DNA of 64,000 nt from Pseudorhizobium endolithicum (GCF_902153245.2 NZ_CABFWF030000013.1:202836-266835), one strand, 5' to 3'. Positions 1-10,678 are shown, counted from the first letter of the stretch. Program-made: numbers and translations. Notes: generated by a model from the letters alone, not told the origin.

Positions 1-52
1 TGCTCTTGTCCACTGTTTTGTCCTCTACGAGCCGCAAAGAATTTTGTGCCAT
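1..52 (-). CDS. recA: RecA recombinase, N-terminal 17 residues (runs off left edge)
   Basis: Only the first 17 codons are present, reading leftward from the ATG at 52. The peptide begins MAQNSLRLVEDKTVDKS, which I recognise as the N-terminus of rhizobial RecA (the known start has VEDKSVDKS). A good ribosome binding site (AAGGTGGATC) sits just upstream. RecA is the DNA strand-exchange protein that also triggers LexA self-cleavage in the SOS response. The gene is divergent from psuK, and the 230-bp gap contains a plausible LexA operator. The assignment rests on a short peptide, but the match and the operator support each other. Confidence 0.85.
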   Translation of the reverse strand, partial: MAQNSLRLVEDKTVDKS

Positions 53-111
53 CTGATCCACCTTTAGGTTATTGACGCCGCGCAGGCAACGAAGCAGCCG
101 ATATCGCTCAT

Positions 112-137
112 GTACACGTTTTGTTCCATAATGGCAA
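112..137 (-). promoter_or_regulatory. Candidate LexA (SOS) operator upstream of recA
   Basis: Two overlapping motifs described for alphaproteobacterial LexA are present. TTG-N11-CAA, the pattern reported for Rhizobium etli recA, occupies 121-137. A GAAC-N7-GAAC direct repeat with one mismatch (GAAC-AAAACGT-GTAC on the minus strand) occupies 112-126. Both lie about 60-85 bp upstream of the recA start codon, a sensible position for a repressor site. Binding is inferred, not shown. Confidence 0.65.
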
Positions 138-282
138 TCCCCCGCCATCTGCCTGTAAGAACTGCTTCTTTCAGCGCATGTTTCCGGATTGTTCCGGCTA
201 CGGGTGCAGCCTGCGGCCCCGCATCCGCCGGAGCCCTCCGACGGGGCCGCTGCGGGCGAATCGCCGCTGGGATTCACCTGTC

Positions 283-1227
283 ATGAAGAAGCGGATTCTT
301 GTGCTCGGGGGCGCCCATCTGGATCGCCGGGGAAGAATTGCGGGCGAGACGACCGCCGGGGCGAGCAATCCGGGATCGTGGCGCGAGGATGTCGGCGGCG
401 GAGCCTTCAACGTTGCGCGCAACCTCGCCCGCCTCGGACACGTCGTGGAACTCGTGTCGCCGCGCGGCGGCGATGCGGCCGGTGAGAAAGTCGCCACCGC
501 GGCGCTCGAAGCCGGTATCGAAGATCGACCCTTTGTCTTCCTGGACCGGGCCACTCCCAGCTACACCGCCATCCTCGAAGGGGACGGCAATCTCGTCATC
601 GCGCTTGCGGATATGGCTCTATACGACCTGTTCACGCCGCGGCGGCTGCGGGTGCGTTCGCTGCGGGAAGCCATTGGCCGCGCCGACCTCATCGTCTGCG
701 ACGGCAATCTTCCCGCCGCCACGCTCGCCGCGCTTGCCGCCGAGGCGCGGCGGCACGGCGTACCTGTTGCCGGGATTGCGATCTCCCCGGCGAAGGTGAT
801 CCGCTTCCGCGACGCCCTTCCCTGCGTGGATTGCCTGTTCATGAATACTGCCGAGGCCCTTGTGCTTGCCGGCCCCTCGCCTGAGGCAGATCTAAGCTGG
901 CCCGACCTGTTGCGTCCCCTCGGCCTCGAAAGCGGCGTCGTGACCAGCGGTGCCGGCCAGATCGTCGCATTCGCCGGCGACGAGACTTTCGCTTTGCAAC
1001 CGCCCCCCGTTAGTGACATATCCGATGTCACCGGCGCCGGCGACGCGCTCGCGGCAGGCACGCTCGACGCCCTGCTGCACGGCTGCCCGCTGCCGGATGC
1101 CCTGGTGTCTGGCGTCGCTGCCTCCCGCATCACGCTCGCATCGCCCTATGCTGTCGCTCCCGAACTCGATCGGGACCTTCTGCGAAGCGCGGCGGCACGC
1201 GTCGTTTCCCCAGCAGCGGTAACCTGA
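283..1227 (+). CDS. psuK: PfkB-family carbohydrate kinase, likely pseudouridine kinase
   Basis: A 314-residue ribokinase/PfkB-family protein. The N-terminal glycine-rich substrate motif is GGGAFNVARNLARLG, and the C-terminal catalytic signature DVTGAGDALAAG contains the anion hole and catalytic Asp. The next gene, 18 bp downstream, is a clear pseudouridine-5'-phosphate glycosidase, so the likely reaction is ATP-dependent phosphorylation of pseudouridine. The start at 283 (MKKRILVLGG) was chosen because the family's first beta strand begins there. The reading frame stays open for 54 codons upstream, but that peptide does not look like protein. The kinase substrate is inferred from the neighbour. 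Confidence 0.85.
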   Translation: MKKRILVLGGAHLDRRGRIAGETTAGASNPGSWREDVGGGAFNVARNLARLGHVVELVSPRGGDAAGEKVATAALEAGIEDRPFVFLDRATPSYTAILEGDGNLVIALADMALYDLFTPRRLRVRSLREAIGRADLIVCDGNLPAATLAALAAEARRHGVPVAGIAISPAKVIRFRDALPCVDCLFMNTAEALVLAGPSPEADLSWPDLLRPLGLESGVVTSGAGQIVAFAGDETFALQPPPVSDISDVTGAGDALAAGTLDALLHGCPLPDALVSGVAASRITLASPYAVAPELDRDLLRSAAARVVSPAAVT

Positions 1228-1245
1228 ACACACCCGGAGATCATC

Positions 1246-2172
1246 ATGACAACGTCGACCCCCCATGTTCCGATCGTTTATTCCAAGGAGGTTGCTGCCG
1301 CCCGGAAAGACGGCCTGCCGCTGGTCGCGCTCGAATCCACCATCATCACGCATGGCATGCCCTATCCAGGCAATCTGGAAATGGCCCGCAGCGTCGAAGA
1401 AATCATCCGGCGTGGAGGCGCCGTGCCCGCGACGATAGCCGTGATCGGCGGCGTGCTGCATGTCGGACTGGAGCCGCAGGAACTGGAGGATCTGGCTCAG
1501 GCTCGCGACGTCATGAAGCTTTCGCGGGCCGATCTCGCATTTGCCATTGCTCTCGGCCGCACCGGGGCGACCACCGTGGCGGCAACGATGATGGCCGCCT
1601 CCCTTGCGGCGATCCGCGTCTTCGCGACCGGCGGTATCGGCGGTGTCCATCGCGGCGCGGAGGAGAGCTTCGACATCTCCGCAGATATCGAGGAGCTCGG
1701 CAAGACCGGCGTCATCGTCGTCTGTGCCGGGGCCAAGGCCATTCTCGACATCCCCAAGACCCTTGAGGTTCTGGAGACCCGCGGCGTGCCCGTCGTCACC
1801 TGCGGCGCAGACGAGTTCCCGGCCTTCTGGTCGCGCTCCTCCGGCCTGCCGAGCCCGCTTCGGCTGGATCGGCCGGAGCAGATCGCTGCCTTTCAGCAGG
1901 CCCGGCAGGCACTCGGCGTGGAAGGCGGCATGCTGGTCGCCAATCCGGTACCGGCAGCCGCCGAAATCCCGCGGGAGGAGATGGAGGAGTATATCGGCAT
2001 CGCGTTGCAGGCAGCCGCCGACAACGGTATTGCCGCCAAGGCGGTCACCCCCTTCCTGCTTGATCACATCTTCCACCAGACCTCCGGGCGCAGCCTCAGG
2101 ACCAACATTGCCCTGGTGGAGAACAATGCAGCCCTTGCGGCCCGGATCGCCGTCGCGCTCGCGGCGCGGTGA
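1246..2172 (+). CDS. psuG: Pseudouridine-5'-phosphate glycosidase
   Basis: A 308-residue cytoplasmic enzyme of the usual family length. It splits pseudouridine 5'-phosphate into uracil and ribose 5-phosphate, the second step after PsuK. The conserved blocks ALESTIITHGMPYP (catalytic Glu region), FATGGIGGVHRG, and CAGAKAILDIPKTLE (the Schiff-base Lys region) are intact, as is the C-terminal TPFLLDHI block. The start ATG has a GGAG ribosome binding site. Its stop overlaps a GTGA of the following exporter frame, suggesting one transcript. The pair recycles nucleosides released from RNA turnover. Confidence 0.95.
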   Translation: MTTSTPHVPIVYSKEVAAARKDGLPLVALESTIITHGMPYPGNLEMARSVEEIIRRGGAVPATIAVIGGVLHVGLEPQELEDLAQARDVMKLSRADLAFAIALGRTGATTVAATMMAASLAAIRVFATGGIGGVHRGAEESFDISADIEELGKTGVIVVCAGAKAILDIPKTLEVLETRGVPVVTCGADEFPAFWSRSSGLPSPLRLDRPEQIAAFQQARQALGVEGGMLVANPVPAAAEIPREEMEEYIGIALQAAADNGIAAKAVTPFLLDHIFHQTSGRSLRTNIALVENNAALAARIAVALAAR

Positions 2173-2198
2173 TTCCGACCTTCAACCTCCGGGAGCAG

Positions 2199-3095
2199 AT
2201 GTCCGTGCCGATCCTTTCCGCCGCCGCTCCGATGCGGGAGCAACGCATGGCACTGGCCTGCCTGGTCCTGGGAGGCATCGCCATCGGAGCCTCCCCGATC
2301 TTCGTCAGGCTGTCGGAGGTGGGACCGGTCGCAACCGGCTTCTGGCGGCTCGCCCTTGCCCTCATTCCCCTGTCGCTCTGGAGCGGAATAGCAAGGAACC
2401 ATGACGAAGCCGCTCCCGCCGGCTTGCGGGACTATGTTCTTTTGATCCTCCCCGGCCTGGCATTGGCGATCGATCTCGTGGCCTGGCATCTCTCCCTGCA
2501 CATGACGTCGGTGGCGAACGCGACATTGCTCGCGAACCTCGCACCCGTCTTCGTCACGCTGATCGGCTGGCTTGTCTTCAGGACCGCAGTCTCGCGGATA
2601 TTCCTCCTCGGCCTGGCGCTGGCAATCGCGGGCGTCGTGACCCTCAAGGGCGGCCCTGCGGCCTTGGGAGACGGTGAGCTGCTCGGCGACGCCATCGCAA
2701 CCTTCGCCGCCGTCTTCTATGCCTGCTATATCCTCGCCATCGGCCGCCTGCGCAGCCGGTTCGGAACGAACCGCATCATGATCTGGAGTTCGGCCTCGGC
2801 AGCGCTCGCGATCCTGCCGTTCGCCCTCTACTTCGAGGGGAACATCCTGCCGCACAGCCTGTATGGGTGGGGTATCGTTGCGGGGCTCGCCTTCATCAGC
2901 CATGCCGGCGGCCAGGTCGCGATCACCTATGCGCTTGCCTATCTGCCGGCCGCCTTCTCGTCGCTCACCCTTCTCCTGCAACCAGTCGTGGCCGCCATCC
3001 TGGCCTGGTGGATCCTGGCAGAAGCGGTCAATCCGTTGCAGGCGTTGGGCGGAGCAGTGGTACTCGCGGGAATTCTCGTCGCCCGACGGGGCTGA
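2199..3095 (+). CDS. DMT-superfamily (EamA) exporter
   Basis: A 298-residue hydrophobic protein with about ten membrane helices arranged as two EamA repeats. Landmarks are the first helix ALACLVLGGIAIGASPIF and the repeat-end LLLQPVVAAILAWWILAE, typical of the drug/metabolite transporter superfamily. The substrate is unknown. I chose the ATG at 2199, which follows GGGAG, over a GTG at 2169 that overlaps the psuG stop. Close spacing behind psuKG may mean it moves a nucleoside or base, but that is only a guess from context. It converges on cckA across a 36-bp gap with no obvious terminator. Confidence 0.8.
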   Translation: MSVPILSAAAPMREQRMALACLVLGGIAIGASPIFVRLSEVGPVATGFWRLALALIPLSLWSGIARNHDEAAPAGLRDYVLLILPGLALAIDLVAWHLSLHMTSVANATLLANLAPVFVTLIGWLVFRTAVSRIFLLGLALAIAGVVTLKGGPAALGDGELLGDAIATFAAVFYACYILAIGRLRSRFGTNRIMIWSSASAALAILPFALYFEGNILPHSLYGWGIVAGLAFISHAGGQVAITYALAYLPAAFSSLTLLLQPVVAAILAWWILAEAVNPLQALGGAVVLAGILVARRG

Positions 3096-3131
3096 GGTCG
3101 GACCCGGCCCCGCTCTGCAACCCGCTCTCCG

Positions 3132-5732
3132 TTAGCCGTCGAGCATCTCGCGGACAGCGACCGCCAACTGCTTGAGCGAGAACGGCTTGGGCAGGAAGCC
3201 GAACTTCGCGTCTTCCGGCAGGTTGCGGGCGAAGGCGTCCTCCGCATAGCCTGAAACGAAGATGAACTTCAGGTCGGGGTATTTCTTGCGCAGTTCCCCC
3301 AGAAGCGTGGGCCCGTCCATTTCCGGCATCACCACGTCGGATACGACGATGTCGACCTTCCCTTCGAGTTCGTCCATGATCTCGAGTGCCTCTACCCCCG
3401 ATCCGGCTTCGTGAACGGTGTAGCCGCGCGTCTCCAGCATCCGTTTGCCGCCCCGGCGTACGGCCTCCTCGTCCTCGACGAGCAGAACGACCGCGGAGTT
3501 TCCCGTAAGGTCCACCGGCTCCCGCGCCGGTACGGCGGGCGTCTCAGGCGCGGACGCCTCGCCATTCGCCGACGGAGCCTCGGCCGCCGGCGCCTGCACC
3601 TCGGCGACATGCCGCGGCAGGAAGATGCGGAAGCTGGTCCCCTGCCCGATCTCGGATTCCGGATAGATGTATCCGCCCGACTGCTTGACGATGCCGTAGA
3701 CCATGGAAAGTCCGAGACCGGTGCCCTTGCCCACTTCCTTGGTGGTGAAGAACGGCTCGAAGATCTTGTCCATGATCTCCGGCGGGATACCCGTTCCCGT
3801 ATCGGAGACCTCGATCATGACGAAATCCTCGACGGGAAGGTCCGCCTGCGGATACTGCGTCGTTTCCTCCGCCGTCACATTGCGCGTCTTGAGGAGAATC
3901 CGGCCGCCCTCGGGCATCGCGTCGCGGGCATTGACGCAAAGGTTGATCAGTACCTGCTCGAACTGCGACAGGTCGGTTCGCACCGGCCACAGATCCCGAC
4001 CGTAATCCACCTCAAGCTTCACATTGGTGCCGGAGATCAGCCGGTCGACCAGCATCCGAAGATCGCCCACGACGTCGGTCAGGTTGAGGACCGCCGGACG
4101 CATCGTCTGCTTGCGCGAGAAGGCGAGGAGCTGCCGCACCAGCACCGCGGCACGGTTGGCATTGCGCTTGATCTCCATCAGGTCGGCAAAGCTCGCATCG
4201 GAGGGCCGGGCCTGGAGCAGCAGATGGTCCGACGAGAGCAGGATGGCCGTCAGCACGTTGTTGAAGTCGTGCGCGATGCCGCCTGCCAGCGTTCCCACCG
4301 CGTTCATCTTCTGGGTCTGCGCCATCTGGGTCTCAAGCGCCTTCTGCTCCGTCGTCTCGACGGCATAGACGATCGCGACCTCTTCCGGGGCCTCGTCGCT
4401 CTCGTCGATCACCGCATTGACGTAGAAGCGGATATAGCGGCTCTCGTCGCCGGGGTAACGGCAGTCGATCGGCGCGATATCCCCCTGCTTGTCCTTGGCG
4501 GCAGCGAGCGCATCCATCAGCGGCTGGCGAGCCCCTTCATGAATGATCGCCTCGAGATGGGCACCGGCATCGACGTCATCGCGTGATACGACCCCGGCGA
4601 ACAGCCGCAGGAAGGGGGCATTGATGCGCAGGATCTTGCCGTTTCCGTCGACGGACGCAATCGCCATGGGCGTGTTGTTGAAGAAGCGGGTGAAACGCAT
4701 CGCCGAGGCCGACTGGTCGCCTTCCGCACCAGGTTGGCGCGCCAGCACGATCGTCCGGCTTTCGCCCGGCGCGCCGTCCCGCATCGAGGTGACGCAGTGC
4801 AGCAGCCGGACAGGCACGCTCTGGCCGTTGGTGCGCCGCAGGTCGAGATCCAGGGTCTCGGTGCGCTGCAGCCCCGGCGCCGCCTGCACCGACTGGATGA
4901 GAGCCATGCCTTCGCCGGCCACAAGGTCGGCAATGGAGAGCGAACGCGGCACGAACTTGGTCAGGTCGATGCCCAGCCACTCGGCCAGCGTGGCGTTGAT
5001 GTAGAATATCTCCCCCTTGCGGCCGGCCGAAAAGAACCCGGCCGGCGCATGATCCAGGTAGTCGATGGCATTCTGCAACTCGCGGAAGAAGCGTTCCTGG
5101 TCGTCGCGCTCCGAGGTGATGTCGGTGATCTGCCAGATGTCGTACTGGCTTCCCTTGCCTTCGCTTTCGCGCAGGTAGCGCGCCTTGAGGCGATACCAGT
5201 GCGCGCCGGATCCGTTGCCGGTGGCACGGCCGAGCGGCTGGGGGAGCCGGAACTCCTCGTGCCCTTCGCGCCCCTCGCGCAAGCCGTTGACCAGCCGGTA
5301 CAGAGCCTCGCTGGATTCGCGATGGCGCGCCAGGAGCGGCTCGAGCGGCTGCACGGCGCTCGTATTGGCGGCGCCGGTGAGCCTGCCATAGGCGGCATTA
5401 GCATAGACAGTCCGCCCCTTGGCGTCCGTCACCAGGATGCCGTCGGGGTGGTTGGCGATGAAGCCGCGCGCAAGGGTGTCGGAGCGCGACTGCGGCATTA
5501 CCTCGATGAAACCGATCACGGACGACACGAGGAAGAATATCCCGACCATCGCAAGAATGCCCAGGATGCCCAGAACGATCTCGTTGTCGAGCGCGCCCTG
5601 GAACAGGACGAAGGCTGCGGAAGCGCCGATCAGCACCAGGGCGAGCAGAAGGATCCGGATGATGGTACCGGTGCGGCCGCTCCGCTCGACCAGTGGCACC
5701 TCGTAGTTGCCGCCTTGCTGCAACTTCGTCAT
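3132..5732 (-). CDS. cckA: Cell-cycle hybrid histidine kinase CckA
   Basis: An 866-residue membrane hybrid kinase. Two membrane helices lie at about residues 23-75, followed by PAS-like sensing regions. The DHp domain contains the phospho-acceptor His at about residue 488 ([19 protein letters not shown]). The ATPase domain follows (N-box [13 protein letters not shown]-box [10 protein letters not shown]-box FEPFFTTKE). A C-terminal receiver carries the phospho-acceptor Asp near residue 799 ([13 protein letters not shown]). In alphaproteobacteria CckA feeds phosphate through ChpT to CtrA and CpdR. The start [12 protein letters not shown] was chosen because the open frame upstream encodes non-protein-like sequence. 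It is divergent from the fliO-like gene. Confidence 0.95.
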   Translation of the reverse strand: MTKLQQGGNYEVPLVERSGRTGTIIRILLLALVLIGASAAFVLFQGALDNEIVLGILGILAMVGIFFLVSSVIGFIEVMPQSRSDTLARGFIANHPDGILVTDAKGRTVYANAAYGRLTGAANTSAVQPLEPLLARHRESSEALYRLVNGLREGREGHEEFRLPQPLGRATGNGSGAHWYRLKARYLRESEGKGSQYDIWQITDITSERDDQERFFRELQNAIDYLDHAPAGFFSAGRKGEIFYINATLAEWLGIDLTKFVPRSLSIADLVAGEGMALIQSVQAAPGLQRTETLDLDLRRTNGQSVPVRLLHCVTSMRDGAPGESRTIVLARQPGAEGDQSASAMRFTRFFNNTPMAIASVDGNGKILRINAPFLRLFAGVVSRDDVDAGAHLEAIIHEGARQPLMDALAAAKDKQGDIAPIDCRYPGDESRYIRFYVNAVIDESDEAPEEVAIVYAVETTEQKALETQMAQTQKMNAVGTLAGGIAHDFNNVLTAILLSSDHLLLQARPSDASFADLMEIKRNANRAAVLVRQLLAFSRKQTMRPAVLNLTDVVGDLRMLVDRLISGTNVKLEVDYGRDLWPVRTDLSQFEQVLINLCVNARDAMPEGGRILLKTRNVTAEETTQYPQADLPVEDFVMIEVSDTGTGIPPEIMDKIFEPFFTTKEVGKGTGLGLSMVYGIVKQSGGYIYPESEIGQGTSFRIFLPRHVAEVQAPAAEAPSANGEASAPETPAVPAREPVDLTGNSAVVLLVEDEEAVRRGGKRMLETRGYTVHEAGSGVEALEIMDELEGKVDIVVSDVVMPEMDGPTLLGELRKKYPDLKFIFVSGYAEDAFARNLPEDAKFGFLPKPFSLKQLAVAVREMLDG

Positions 5733-5948
5733 CAACCCCTCACACTCTTGGCCGCCGGTCGGCGCACGCCATGGAACTTCCGGCAGATTGCCGCGATTCT
5801 CTCTTAGCAAGTTGTGGATGAAGCCAAAAGCGCGAGCAGGCAGAAAAGCCGGGATAGAGCAGCCCCGTCCGTGGATGTGGCAACAGCATGCTTGCGCTCC
5901 GGTAGAAAGTCCGCCTCTAATTCGCCGAGACAGGCAAGGAGTAGTGCG

Positions 5949-6857
5949 ATGATCGAGGAATTCATGGGCGCCTATGGAGGCCGGCTGCTGGTCGCCGTCG
6001 TGGGCGTGGCGATCGGCCTCGCCTGCCTGGCTGGCGTGCTCTGGCTGGTCCGCGGCCGTTCCGGCCCCTCGCCCTTCGTGCGCGGCGGCAAGAATAGACA
6101 GCCGCGGCTTCAGGTTCTCGATGCCGCCGCCGTCGATACCAGGCGGAGGCTCGTGCTGGTCCGGCGGGACGATACCGAACATCTCATCATGATCGGCGGT
6201 CCGACGGATATCGTCATCGAGAGCGGTATTTCCGCCGAGCGCCGCTCTCCCCTACCCGCGACGGAGCCCCCGGCCCTGCCGGCGGAGGCGCCTGCGGTCG
6301 CCCCACGGGCCGCTCCCCGTCCGGCACCGGAGATACGTCGCGAGCCGCTGCGGCCGGTGGTGGAAACGCCCCCCACCGGGCATGCGGCGCCCGCTGCATC
6401 CGTCGTAGCGGTCGAGGCGCCCGTTGTCGCCCCCGTCCTTGCCCCCGAGGCGCCGCGCGGACGGTCTCCCTCCCCACCCCCGACGTCAGCCCCCGACACC
6501 ACCTCGGCTCCCTACGCCTCGTCTGCCCAGCCGATCCGGCGTGAGCCGGTCCTGGAAGAGGCCGCCGACATCCTCGATGCAGCGCGCCACAGGGTCCTTC
6601 AGGGGCCTGCCGTCCCGGTGCCGAGACAGTCCCCGGAGCCCGCGGCACCCCAGGCCGAGGCACCGGTTGCTCTCGGCAGCGATTTCGAGCGGATCCTGGA
6701 AGAGGAGATGGCGAGCAATCTTGCGGCCCGCGAGCGCGAGGCGCTTGCGCCGCGACCGGCGGACAAGCCGCCGCTGACCGGCGCCACGCCCGAACCCTCG
6801 CTGCAGGCCGAAGTCGCGCGGATCTTCGGCGAGATGTCTGTCACACGGGAGAAATGA
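5949..6857 (+). CDS. fliO: FliO-like membrane-anchored protein
   Basis: A 302-residue protein with one N-terminal membrane helix (about residues 10-34). A short FliO-type beta domain follows (RLQVLDAAAVDTRRRLVLV, then LIMIGGPTDIVIESG). A long Pro/Ala-rich, probably disordered tail leads to a short charged C-terminal helix. FliO assists assembly of the flagellar export gate. The start ATG at 5949 follows AGGCAAGGAG. No other flagellar assembly gene is nearby, so the assignment rests on the FliO domain alone. The tail is far longer than in classical FliO (about 100-130 residues). Confidence 0.7.
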   Translation: MIEEFMGAYGGRLLVAVVGVAIGLACLAGVLWLVRGRSGPSPFVRGGKNRQPRLQVLDAAAVDTRRRLVLVRRDDTEHLIMIGGPTDIVIESGISAERRSPLPATEPPALPAEAPAVAPRAAPRPAPEIRREPLRPVVETPPTGHAAPAASVVAVEAPVVAPVLAPEAPRGRSPSPPPTSAPDTTSAPYASSAQPIRREPVLEEAADILDAARHRVLQGPAVPVPRQSPEPAAPQAEAPVALGSDFERILEEEMASNLAAREREALAPRPADKPPLTGATPEPSLQAEVARIFGEMSVTREK

Positions 6858-6873
6858 TGGTGGGCCGTATCTG

Positions 6874-6913
6874 AAACGGAAGGCCGGCCGCTTCCTGCCC
6901 GGCCTTCCCGTTT
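6874..6913. terminator. Hairpin between convergent fliO-like and chemoreceptor genes
   Basis: AAACGGAAGGCCGG pairs with CCGGCCTTCCCGTTT across an 11-base loop, with one bulged base. It lies between two converging genes, so it can end transcription from both sides. The T-rich end is weak. Confidence 0.6.
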
Positions 6914-6923
6914 GCTCCTGTAA

Positions 6924-9485
6924 TCAGGCGGCCCGGATCGGGCTGTAGGTATCGTCGCCCGGAAGGAGTTCAGACGAGGATGCGGCCCCGTTTTCCGTCT
7001 TGAACCGGTCGATCTTCTCCGTCAGGACGCCCACGCGCTGGCGCAGCCCGTGGATCTCGGCATTGTTCTCCTCCACCATCGCGGCGTTCTGCTGGGTGAT
7101 CAGTTCCACCTCCTGTACAGCCTGCGTCACCTCGTTGATCCCGGTCGCCTGCTCGCCTGTTGCGGCAGAGATGGCAGCAACGAGCTTTCGGACGTCCGTG
7201 ACGTGCGTGATGATCCGGCTGAGAGCCTCTCCCGTCTCCTCGACGAGTTGTACGCCGTTGCTGACCTGGGTCGAACTGGCGGAGATGAGCCCCTTGATTT
7301 CGCGGGCCGCTCCGGCGCAACGCTGGGCGAGTTCGCGGACTTCCTGGGCGACGACGGCGAAGCCGCGTCCGGCCTCGCCGGCACGGGCTGCTTCCACGCC
7401 GGCATTCAGCGCCAGGAGATTGGTCTGGAATGCGATCTCGTCGATGACACCGATGATCGTTGCGATCTTCTCCGAAGAGCGGCTGATCTCGCCCATCGCA
7501 CCGACCGCGCGGGACACGACTTCACCCGAACGAACCGCAAACTCCTCGGTCTCGTTCACGGAAGCCGCCGTCTGCCGGGCGCTGTCGGCCGTCGACCGCA
7601 CCAGGTCGCCCAGATGCCGCAGCGCGCGGGAACTCTGTTCGAGCGCCGAAGCCTGCTGCTCGGTACGCCGCGCCAGGTCGTCGGCCGAGGCTGCCAGGTT
7701 GCCGGTTCCAACGTCGATTTCCTCGGTGGTCGCCCGGACATCGTCGAGCGTAGCCCGCAGCGCCTCCACCGCCGTATTGTAGGTCCTGGCCATGGGGACG
7801 AAATCGTCCGCAAGGCCTTCGTCCATGCCGCGTTGCAGATCGCCCTCAGCAAGCTGGGTCAGGGCATCCGACAGTGCCTTGAGCGCCGCGTGCTGTTCGG
7901 CGGCGATCCGGGCCCGCTCCTCCGCGCGACGCGCCGATTCAGCGCTCGATTGCTCCCGGGCGGCGGCGGCCTCCTGCTCCAGACGGATGTTCTCGAGCGC
8001 CGCATCACGGAACACGGTGACGGAACGGACCATGTCGCCGATCTCGTCACCTCGCTCGCGGCCTTCGATGCTGACTTCGAGATCGCCTTCGGCCAGTCGC
8101 TTCATCACGTCGGTGACGCGGCGCAACGGTCCTCGCAGCGTCTCCACAAGCATCAATCCGCCGGCGATCGCCAGCAGGGTACCTACGACCATCGCGACGA
8201 CCGAGAGGTTTGCCGAGCGCTCGCTGTCCTCCTTGCCGACCTCCTGGGCCTGCGCGATGAAAGCCTGCAGGCCCGCCATCCCCTCCGACAGCGTGGCGGA
8301 GGCCTGGGCGCGGGCTTCGTTCCATTGCGTCTCGATCGCCAGCATGGACGCCGAGGCGTCTTCGATCGCCGCGAGCGGCGCCTCGATGTCGGTTGCGAAG
8401 GCGCTCATGGCAGAGTTCGCGTTCCCGAGCTCGGAGACCGTGGCGCTGGAGGTGCGAAGTGTAGCGATATCGTCCAGAACGACCTGTCTCGCCTCGTCCG
8501 TCCGCTGTGCGCCCAGGCGCTCCATGTGCAGCTGCAGAGCATCCCCCACAGTCAGGGCCGTCTCCACCTGGGCCAGCAGGTTCTTGAGGGTCGTGACATC
8601 GCCTTCGAGCGTCGCGAACCGCTCGGCGGCGTCGCCCGACTTCTTCAGGACATTCTGCTGCAACTCGCTCTGGAAGCGCATGAAGCCGCTCGCGGCAACC
8701 CGAAGGCTCTGCGCCTTCTCGGGCGCCGGCGCAGCGGATGTCGCGACCTTGAGAAGATCTTCCGCCGCGGCGTGGATCGGGGCGAGGCCCGCCATGACCT
8801 TCTCGCTCACCAGGGACTTGATCGGGTCGAACTCCGCAAGCAGCGTCTGGGCCTGCACCTCGGCTGCCTTGGCCGTACCCTCGTCGGAGCCCGCATTGCG
8901 AACGGCGCTCCTCAGATTGTCGATGCGCTCGGCGATGGATTTATAGGCGAAGGATTCGAAGAGGGCGCTTTTCGCGAAGCGCTCCTGCCCCTCGAACTTC
9001 TTGCGAAGATTGCCGAGCCGCTGATCCACGCCCTGCGAGATTTCCTTCACCGCCGCAAGATGGCCCGAAATCTGTTCGCGATTGGCGTCACGCTGCTGCT
9101 TCAGATCCCATAGGGCCTCAGTCCGCTCGCGCATTGCCGGCGCCAGCTTGGTCACCACGTCGATACGTTGCCGGTCCGCTTGGCTGACCAGCAGCCCCTC
9201 CAGCACGTTGACACCCTTTTCCTGCCGATCGATCGCCTGTTGCAGCGCCGCCAGGCTGATGTCGTCCGGCTTCTCGCTGAAGTTCTGCAGGCTGGCCTGC
9301 AGGTGCTCGAAATCGCCGATGTTCTCGATCGTCGCCCGGGTTACGGTCATGTGCCCGTTCAGCATGTTAGCGGTGTAGTAGCCCGCCAAGCCGACACCGG
9401 CGATCAGCAGCACAAGCGGCACGACGAAAAGCAGAACCTTGGTGACGATGCGGCGGCTCTGAAGAATACGGTCGATGAAGGACAT
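6924..9485 (-). CDS. Methyl-accepting chemotaxis protein
   Basis: An 853-residue chemoreceptor. A first membrane helix lies at about residues 14-36, followed by a long (about 400-residue) helical periplasmic region. The second membrane helix ([18 protein letters not shown]) leads into a HAMP domain ([20 protein letters not shown]), a second HAMP-like segment, and the signalling domain. The hairpin tip is [20 protein letters not shown], which contacts CheA and CheW. No CheR-binding pentapeptide is visible at the C-terminus. The ATG at 9485 (MSFIDRIL) was preferred to a GTG nine codons upstream. The ligand cannot be told. The large all-helical sensor region resembles HBM-type modules. Confidence 0.92.
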   Translation of the reverse strand: MSFIDRILQSRRIVTKVLLFVVPLVLLIAGVGLAGYYTANMLNGHMTVTRATIENIGDFEHLQASLQNFSEKPDDISLAALQQAIDRQEKGVNVLEGLLVSQADRQRIDVVTKLAPAMRERTEALWDLKQQRDANREQISGHLAAVKEISQGVDQRLGNLRKKFEGQERFAKSALFESFAYKSIAERIDNLRSAVRNAGSDEGTAKAAEVQAQTLLAEFDPIKSLVSEKVMAGLAPIHAAAEDLLKVATSAAPAPEKAQSLRVAASGFMRFQSELQQNVLKKSGDAAERFATLEGDVTTLKNLLAQVETALTVGDALQLHMERLGAQRTDEARQVVLDDIATLRTSSATVSELGNANSAMSAFATDIEAPLAAIEDASASMLAIETQWNEARAQASATLSEGMAGLQAFIAQAQEVGKEDSERSANLSVVAMVVGTLLAIAGGLMLVETLRGPLRRVTDVMKRLAEGDLEVSIEGRERGDEIGDMVRSVTVFRDAALENIRLEQEAAAAREQSSAESARRAEERARIAAEQHAALKALSDALTQLAEGDLQRGMDEGLADDFVPMARTYNTAVEALRATLDDVRATTEEIDVGTGNLAASADDLARRTEQQASALEQSSRALRHLGDLVRSTADSARQTAASVNETEEFAVRSGEVVSRAVGAMGEISRSSEKIATIIGVIDEIAFQTNLLALNAGVEAARAGEAGRGFAVVAQEVRELAQRCAGAAREIKGLISASSTQVSNGVQLVEETGEALSRIITHVTDVRKLVAAISAATGEQATGINEVTQAVQEVELITQQNAAMVEENNAEIHGLRQRVGVLTEKIDRFKTENGAASSSELLPGDDTYSPIRAA

Positions 9486-9749
9486 GCGGACCCCGATGGA
9501 AATATTGCCCACCCTGCCTAAACATCTACAAGGCGGCCTGCCGAAGCTCCCGCATCATGCTGGATCGCCCCACACTTCACCATAACCTGTTGATCAACGG
9601 TTAATCGGAAAGCATCACCTTCTGCTGCCCAGAATTTGGTCAGCCACCGCGGATATAAACTGCCATTGAAGCCATCTCCAGGCCGAACTGGTCTGGCCGC
9701 ACGGGGAACGATGCACTAAATCATCCCGCTGCACGGGAAGGAATCGTCA

Positions 9750-10661
9750 ATGACATCGACAGAGAACTCGCGAGGCGCGCTTTACATGTCGCTCGCCATG
9801 GCTTCCTTTACCTGCAATGATGCCTTGGTGAAATCCGTCACCTCGTCGCTCAGCGTCGCCCAGATCATAATGGTTCGCGGCATCATGACGACGGTCTTAG
9901 TTTACTTCGTTGCCCGACGGCTGGGAGCGATCCGGCCCCTTTCCGTGATGCTGCAGCCGATGATTCTGCTTCGGACCTTCTTCGAGATCGGCGCCACCTT
10001 GACCTTCATCAGCGCACTCGGGCGGATCGACTTCGCCAACATCTCCGCGATCATGCAGTCCCTGCCTCTCGCAGTGACGCTCGGAGCAGCACTTTTCTTG
10101 GGCGAGCCCGTCGGCTGGCGCCGCTGGGCCGCGATCCTGGTCGGGTTCGTCGGGGTGCTGATCATCCTGAGGCCGACCGGTGACGGGTTCACATCGGCGT
10201 CGATCCTTCTGCTGGCGGCGGTGTTTTTCACCTCGGGACGCGATCTCGTTACCCGCCGCATCGTCGCGGATGTTCCCTCGCTGACGGTTACCCTGTTCAC
10301 CGCCGCGGCGAATACGGTGGTGGGCGCGCTGCTGATCGCGCCGATGGGCGGCTGGCAGCCGATGGACCTGGAAACCTTCCTGCCCCTCGTGATTGCGGCG
10401 CTGCTCGTCTTTTCAGGCTATCAGGCCGTGATCATGTCGATGCGGACCGGCGAGATTTCCTTCGTGGCCCCCTTCCGCTACACCGGGCTGATCTGGGGCC
10501 TTGTGCTTGGCGTGCTGTTCTTCGGCGAACGGCCGGATGTTTTCGTATATTCCGGTGCCGCCATCATCATCGCTTCCGGACTTTACAGCTTCTACCGGGA
10601 AGGCAAGCGCCGGCGGGAGGCCATGGGCGGGGAAAGCCCGGCCTCGCCTCAGGCGGAATAG
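9750..10661 (+). CDS. DMT-superfamily (EamA) transporter
   Basis: A 303-residue, ten-helix membrane protein with two EamA repeats. The first runs from SLAMASFTCNDALVKSV to LGAALFLGEPVGWRRW and the second ends at LVLGVLFFGERPD. A good ribosome binding site (GGGAAGGAA) precedes the ATG. It begins an apparent operon with the Bcr-type pump and mobAB (17-bp gap, then two 4-bp overlaps). Its role could be efflux of a metabolite; the substrate is unknown. It is unrelated in detail to the other DMT gene at 2.2 kb. Confidence 0.85.
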   Translation: MTSTENSRGALYMSLAMASFTCNDALVKSVTSSLSVAQIIMVRGIMTTVLVYFVARRLGAIRPLSVMLQPMILLRTFFEIGATLTFISALGRIDFANISAIMQSLPLAVTLGAALFLGEPVGWRRWAAILVGFVGVLIILRPTGDGFTSASILLLAAVFFTSGRDLVTRRIVADVPSLTVTLFTAAANTVVGALLIAPMGGWQPMDLETFLPLVIAALLVFSGYQAVIMSMRTGEISFVAPFRYTGLIWGLVLGVLFFGERPDVFVYSGAAIIIASGLYSFYREGKRRREAMGGESPASPQAE

Positions 10662-10678
10662 CCGATCGGAACCAGCGG

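Noticed and set aside
9589..9598. Palindrome GTTGATCAAC between the chemoreceptor and a DMT gene
   Set aside because: Too short to support a regulator call and no matching regulator gene is adjacent.
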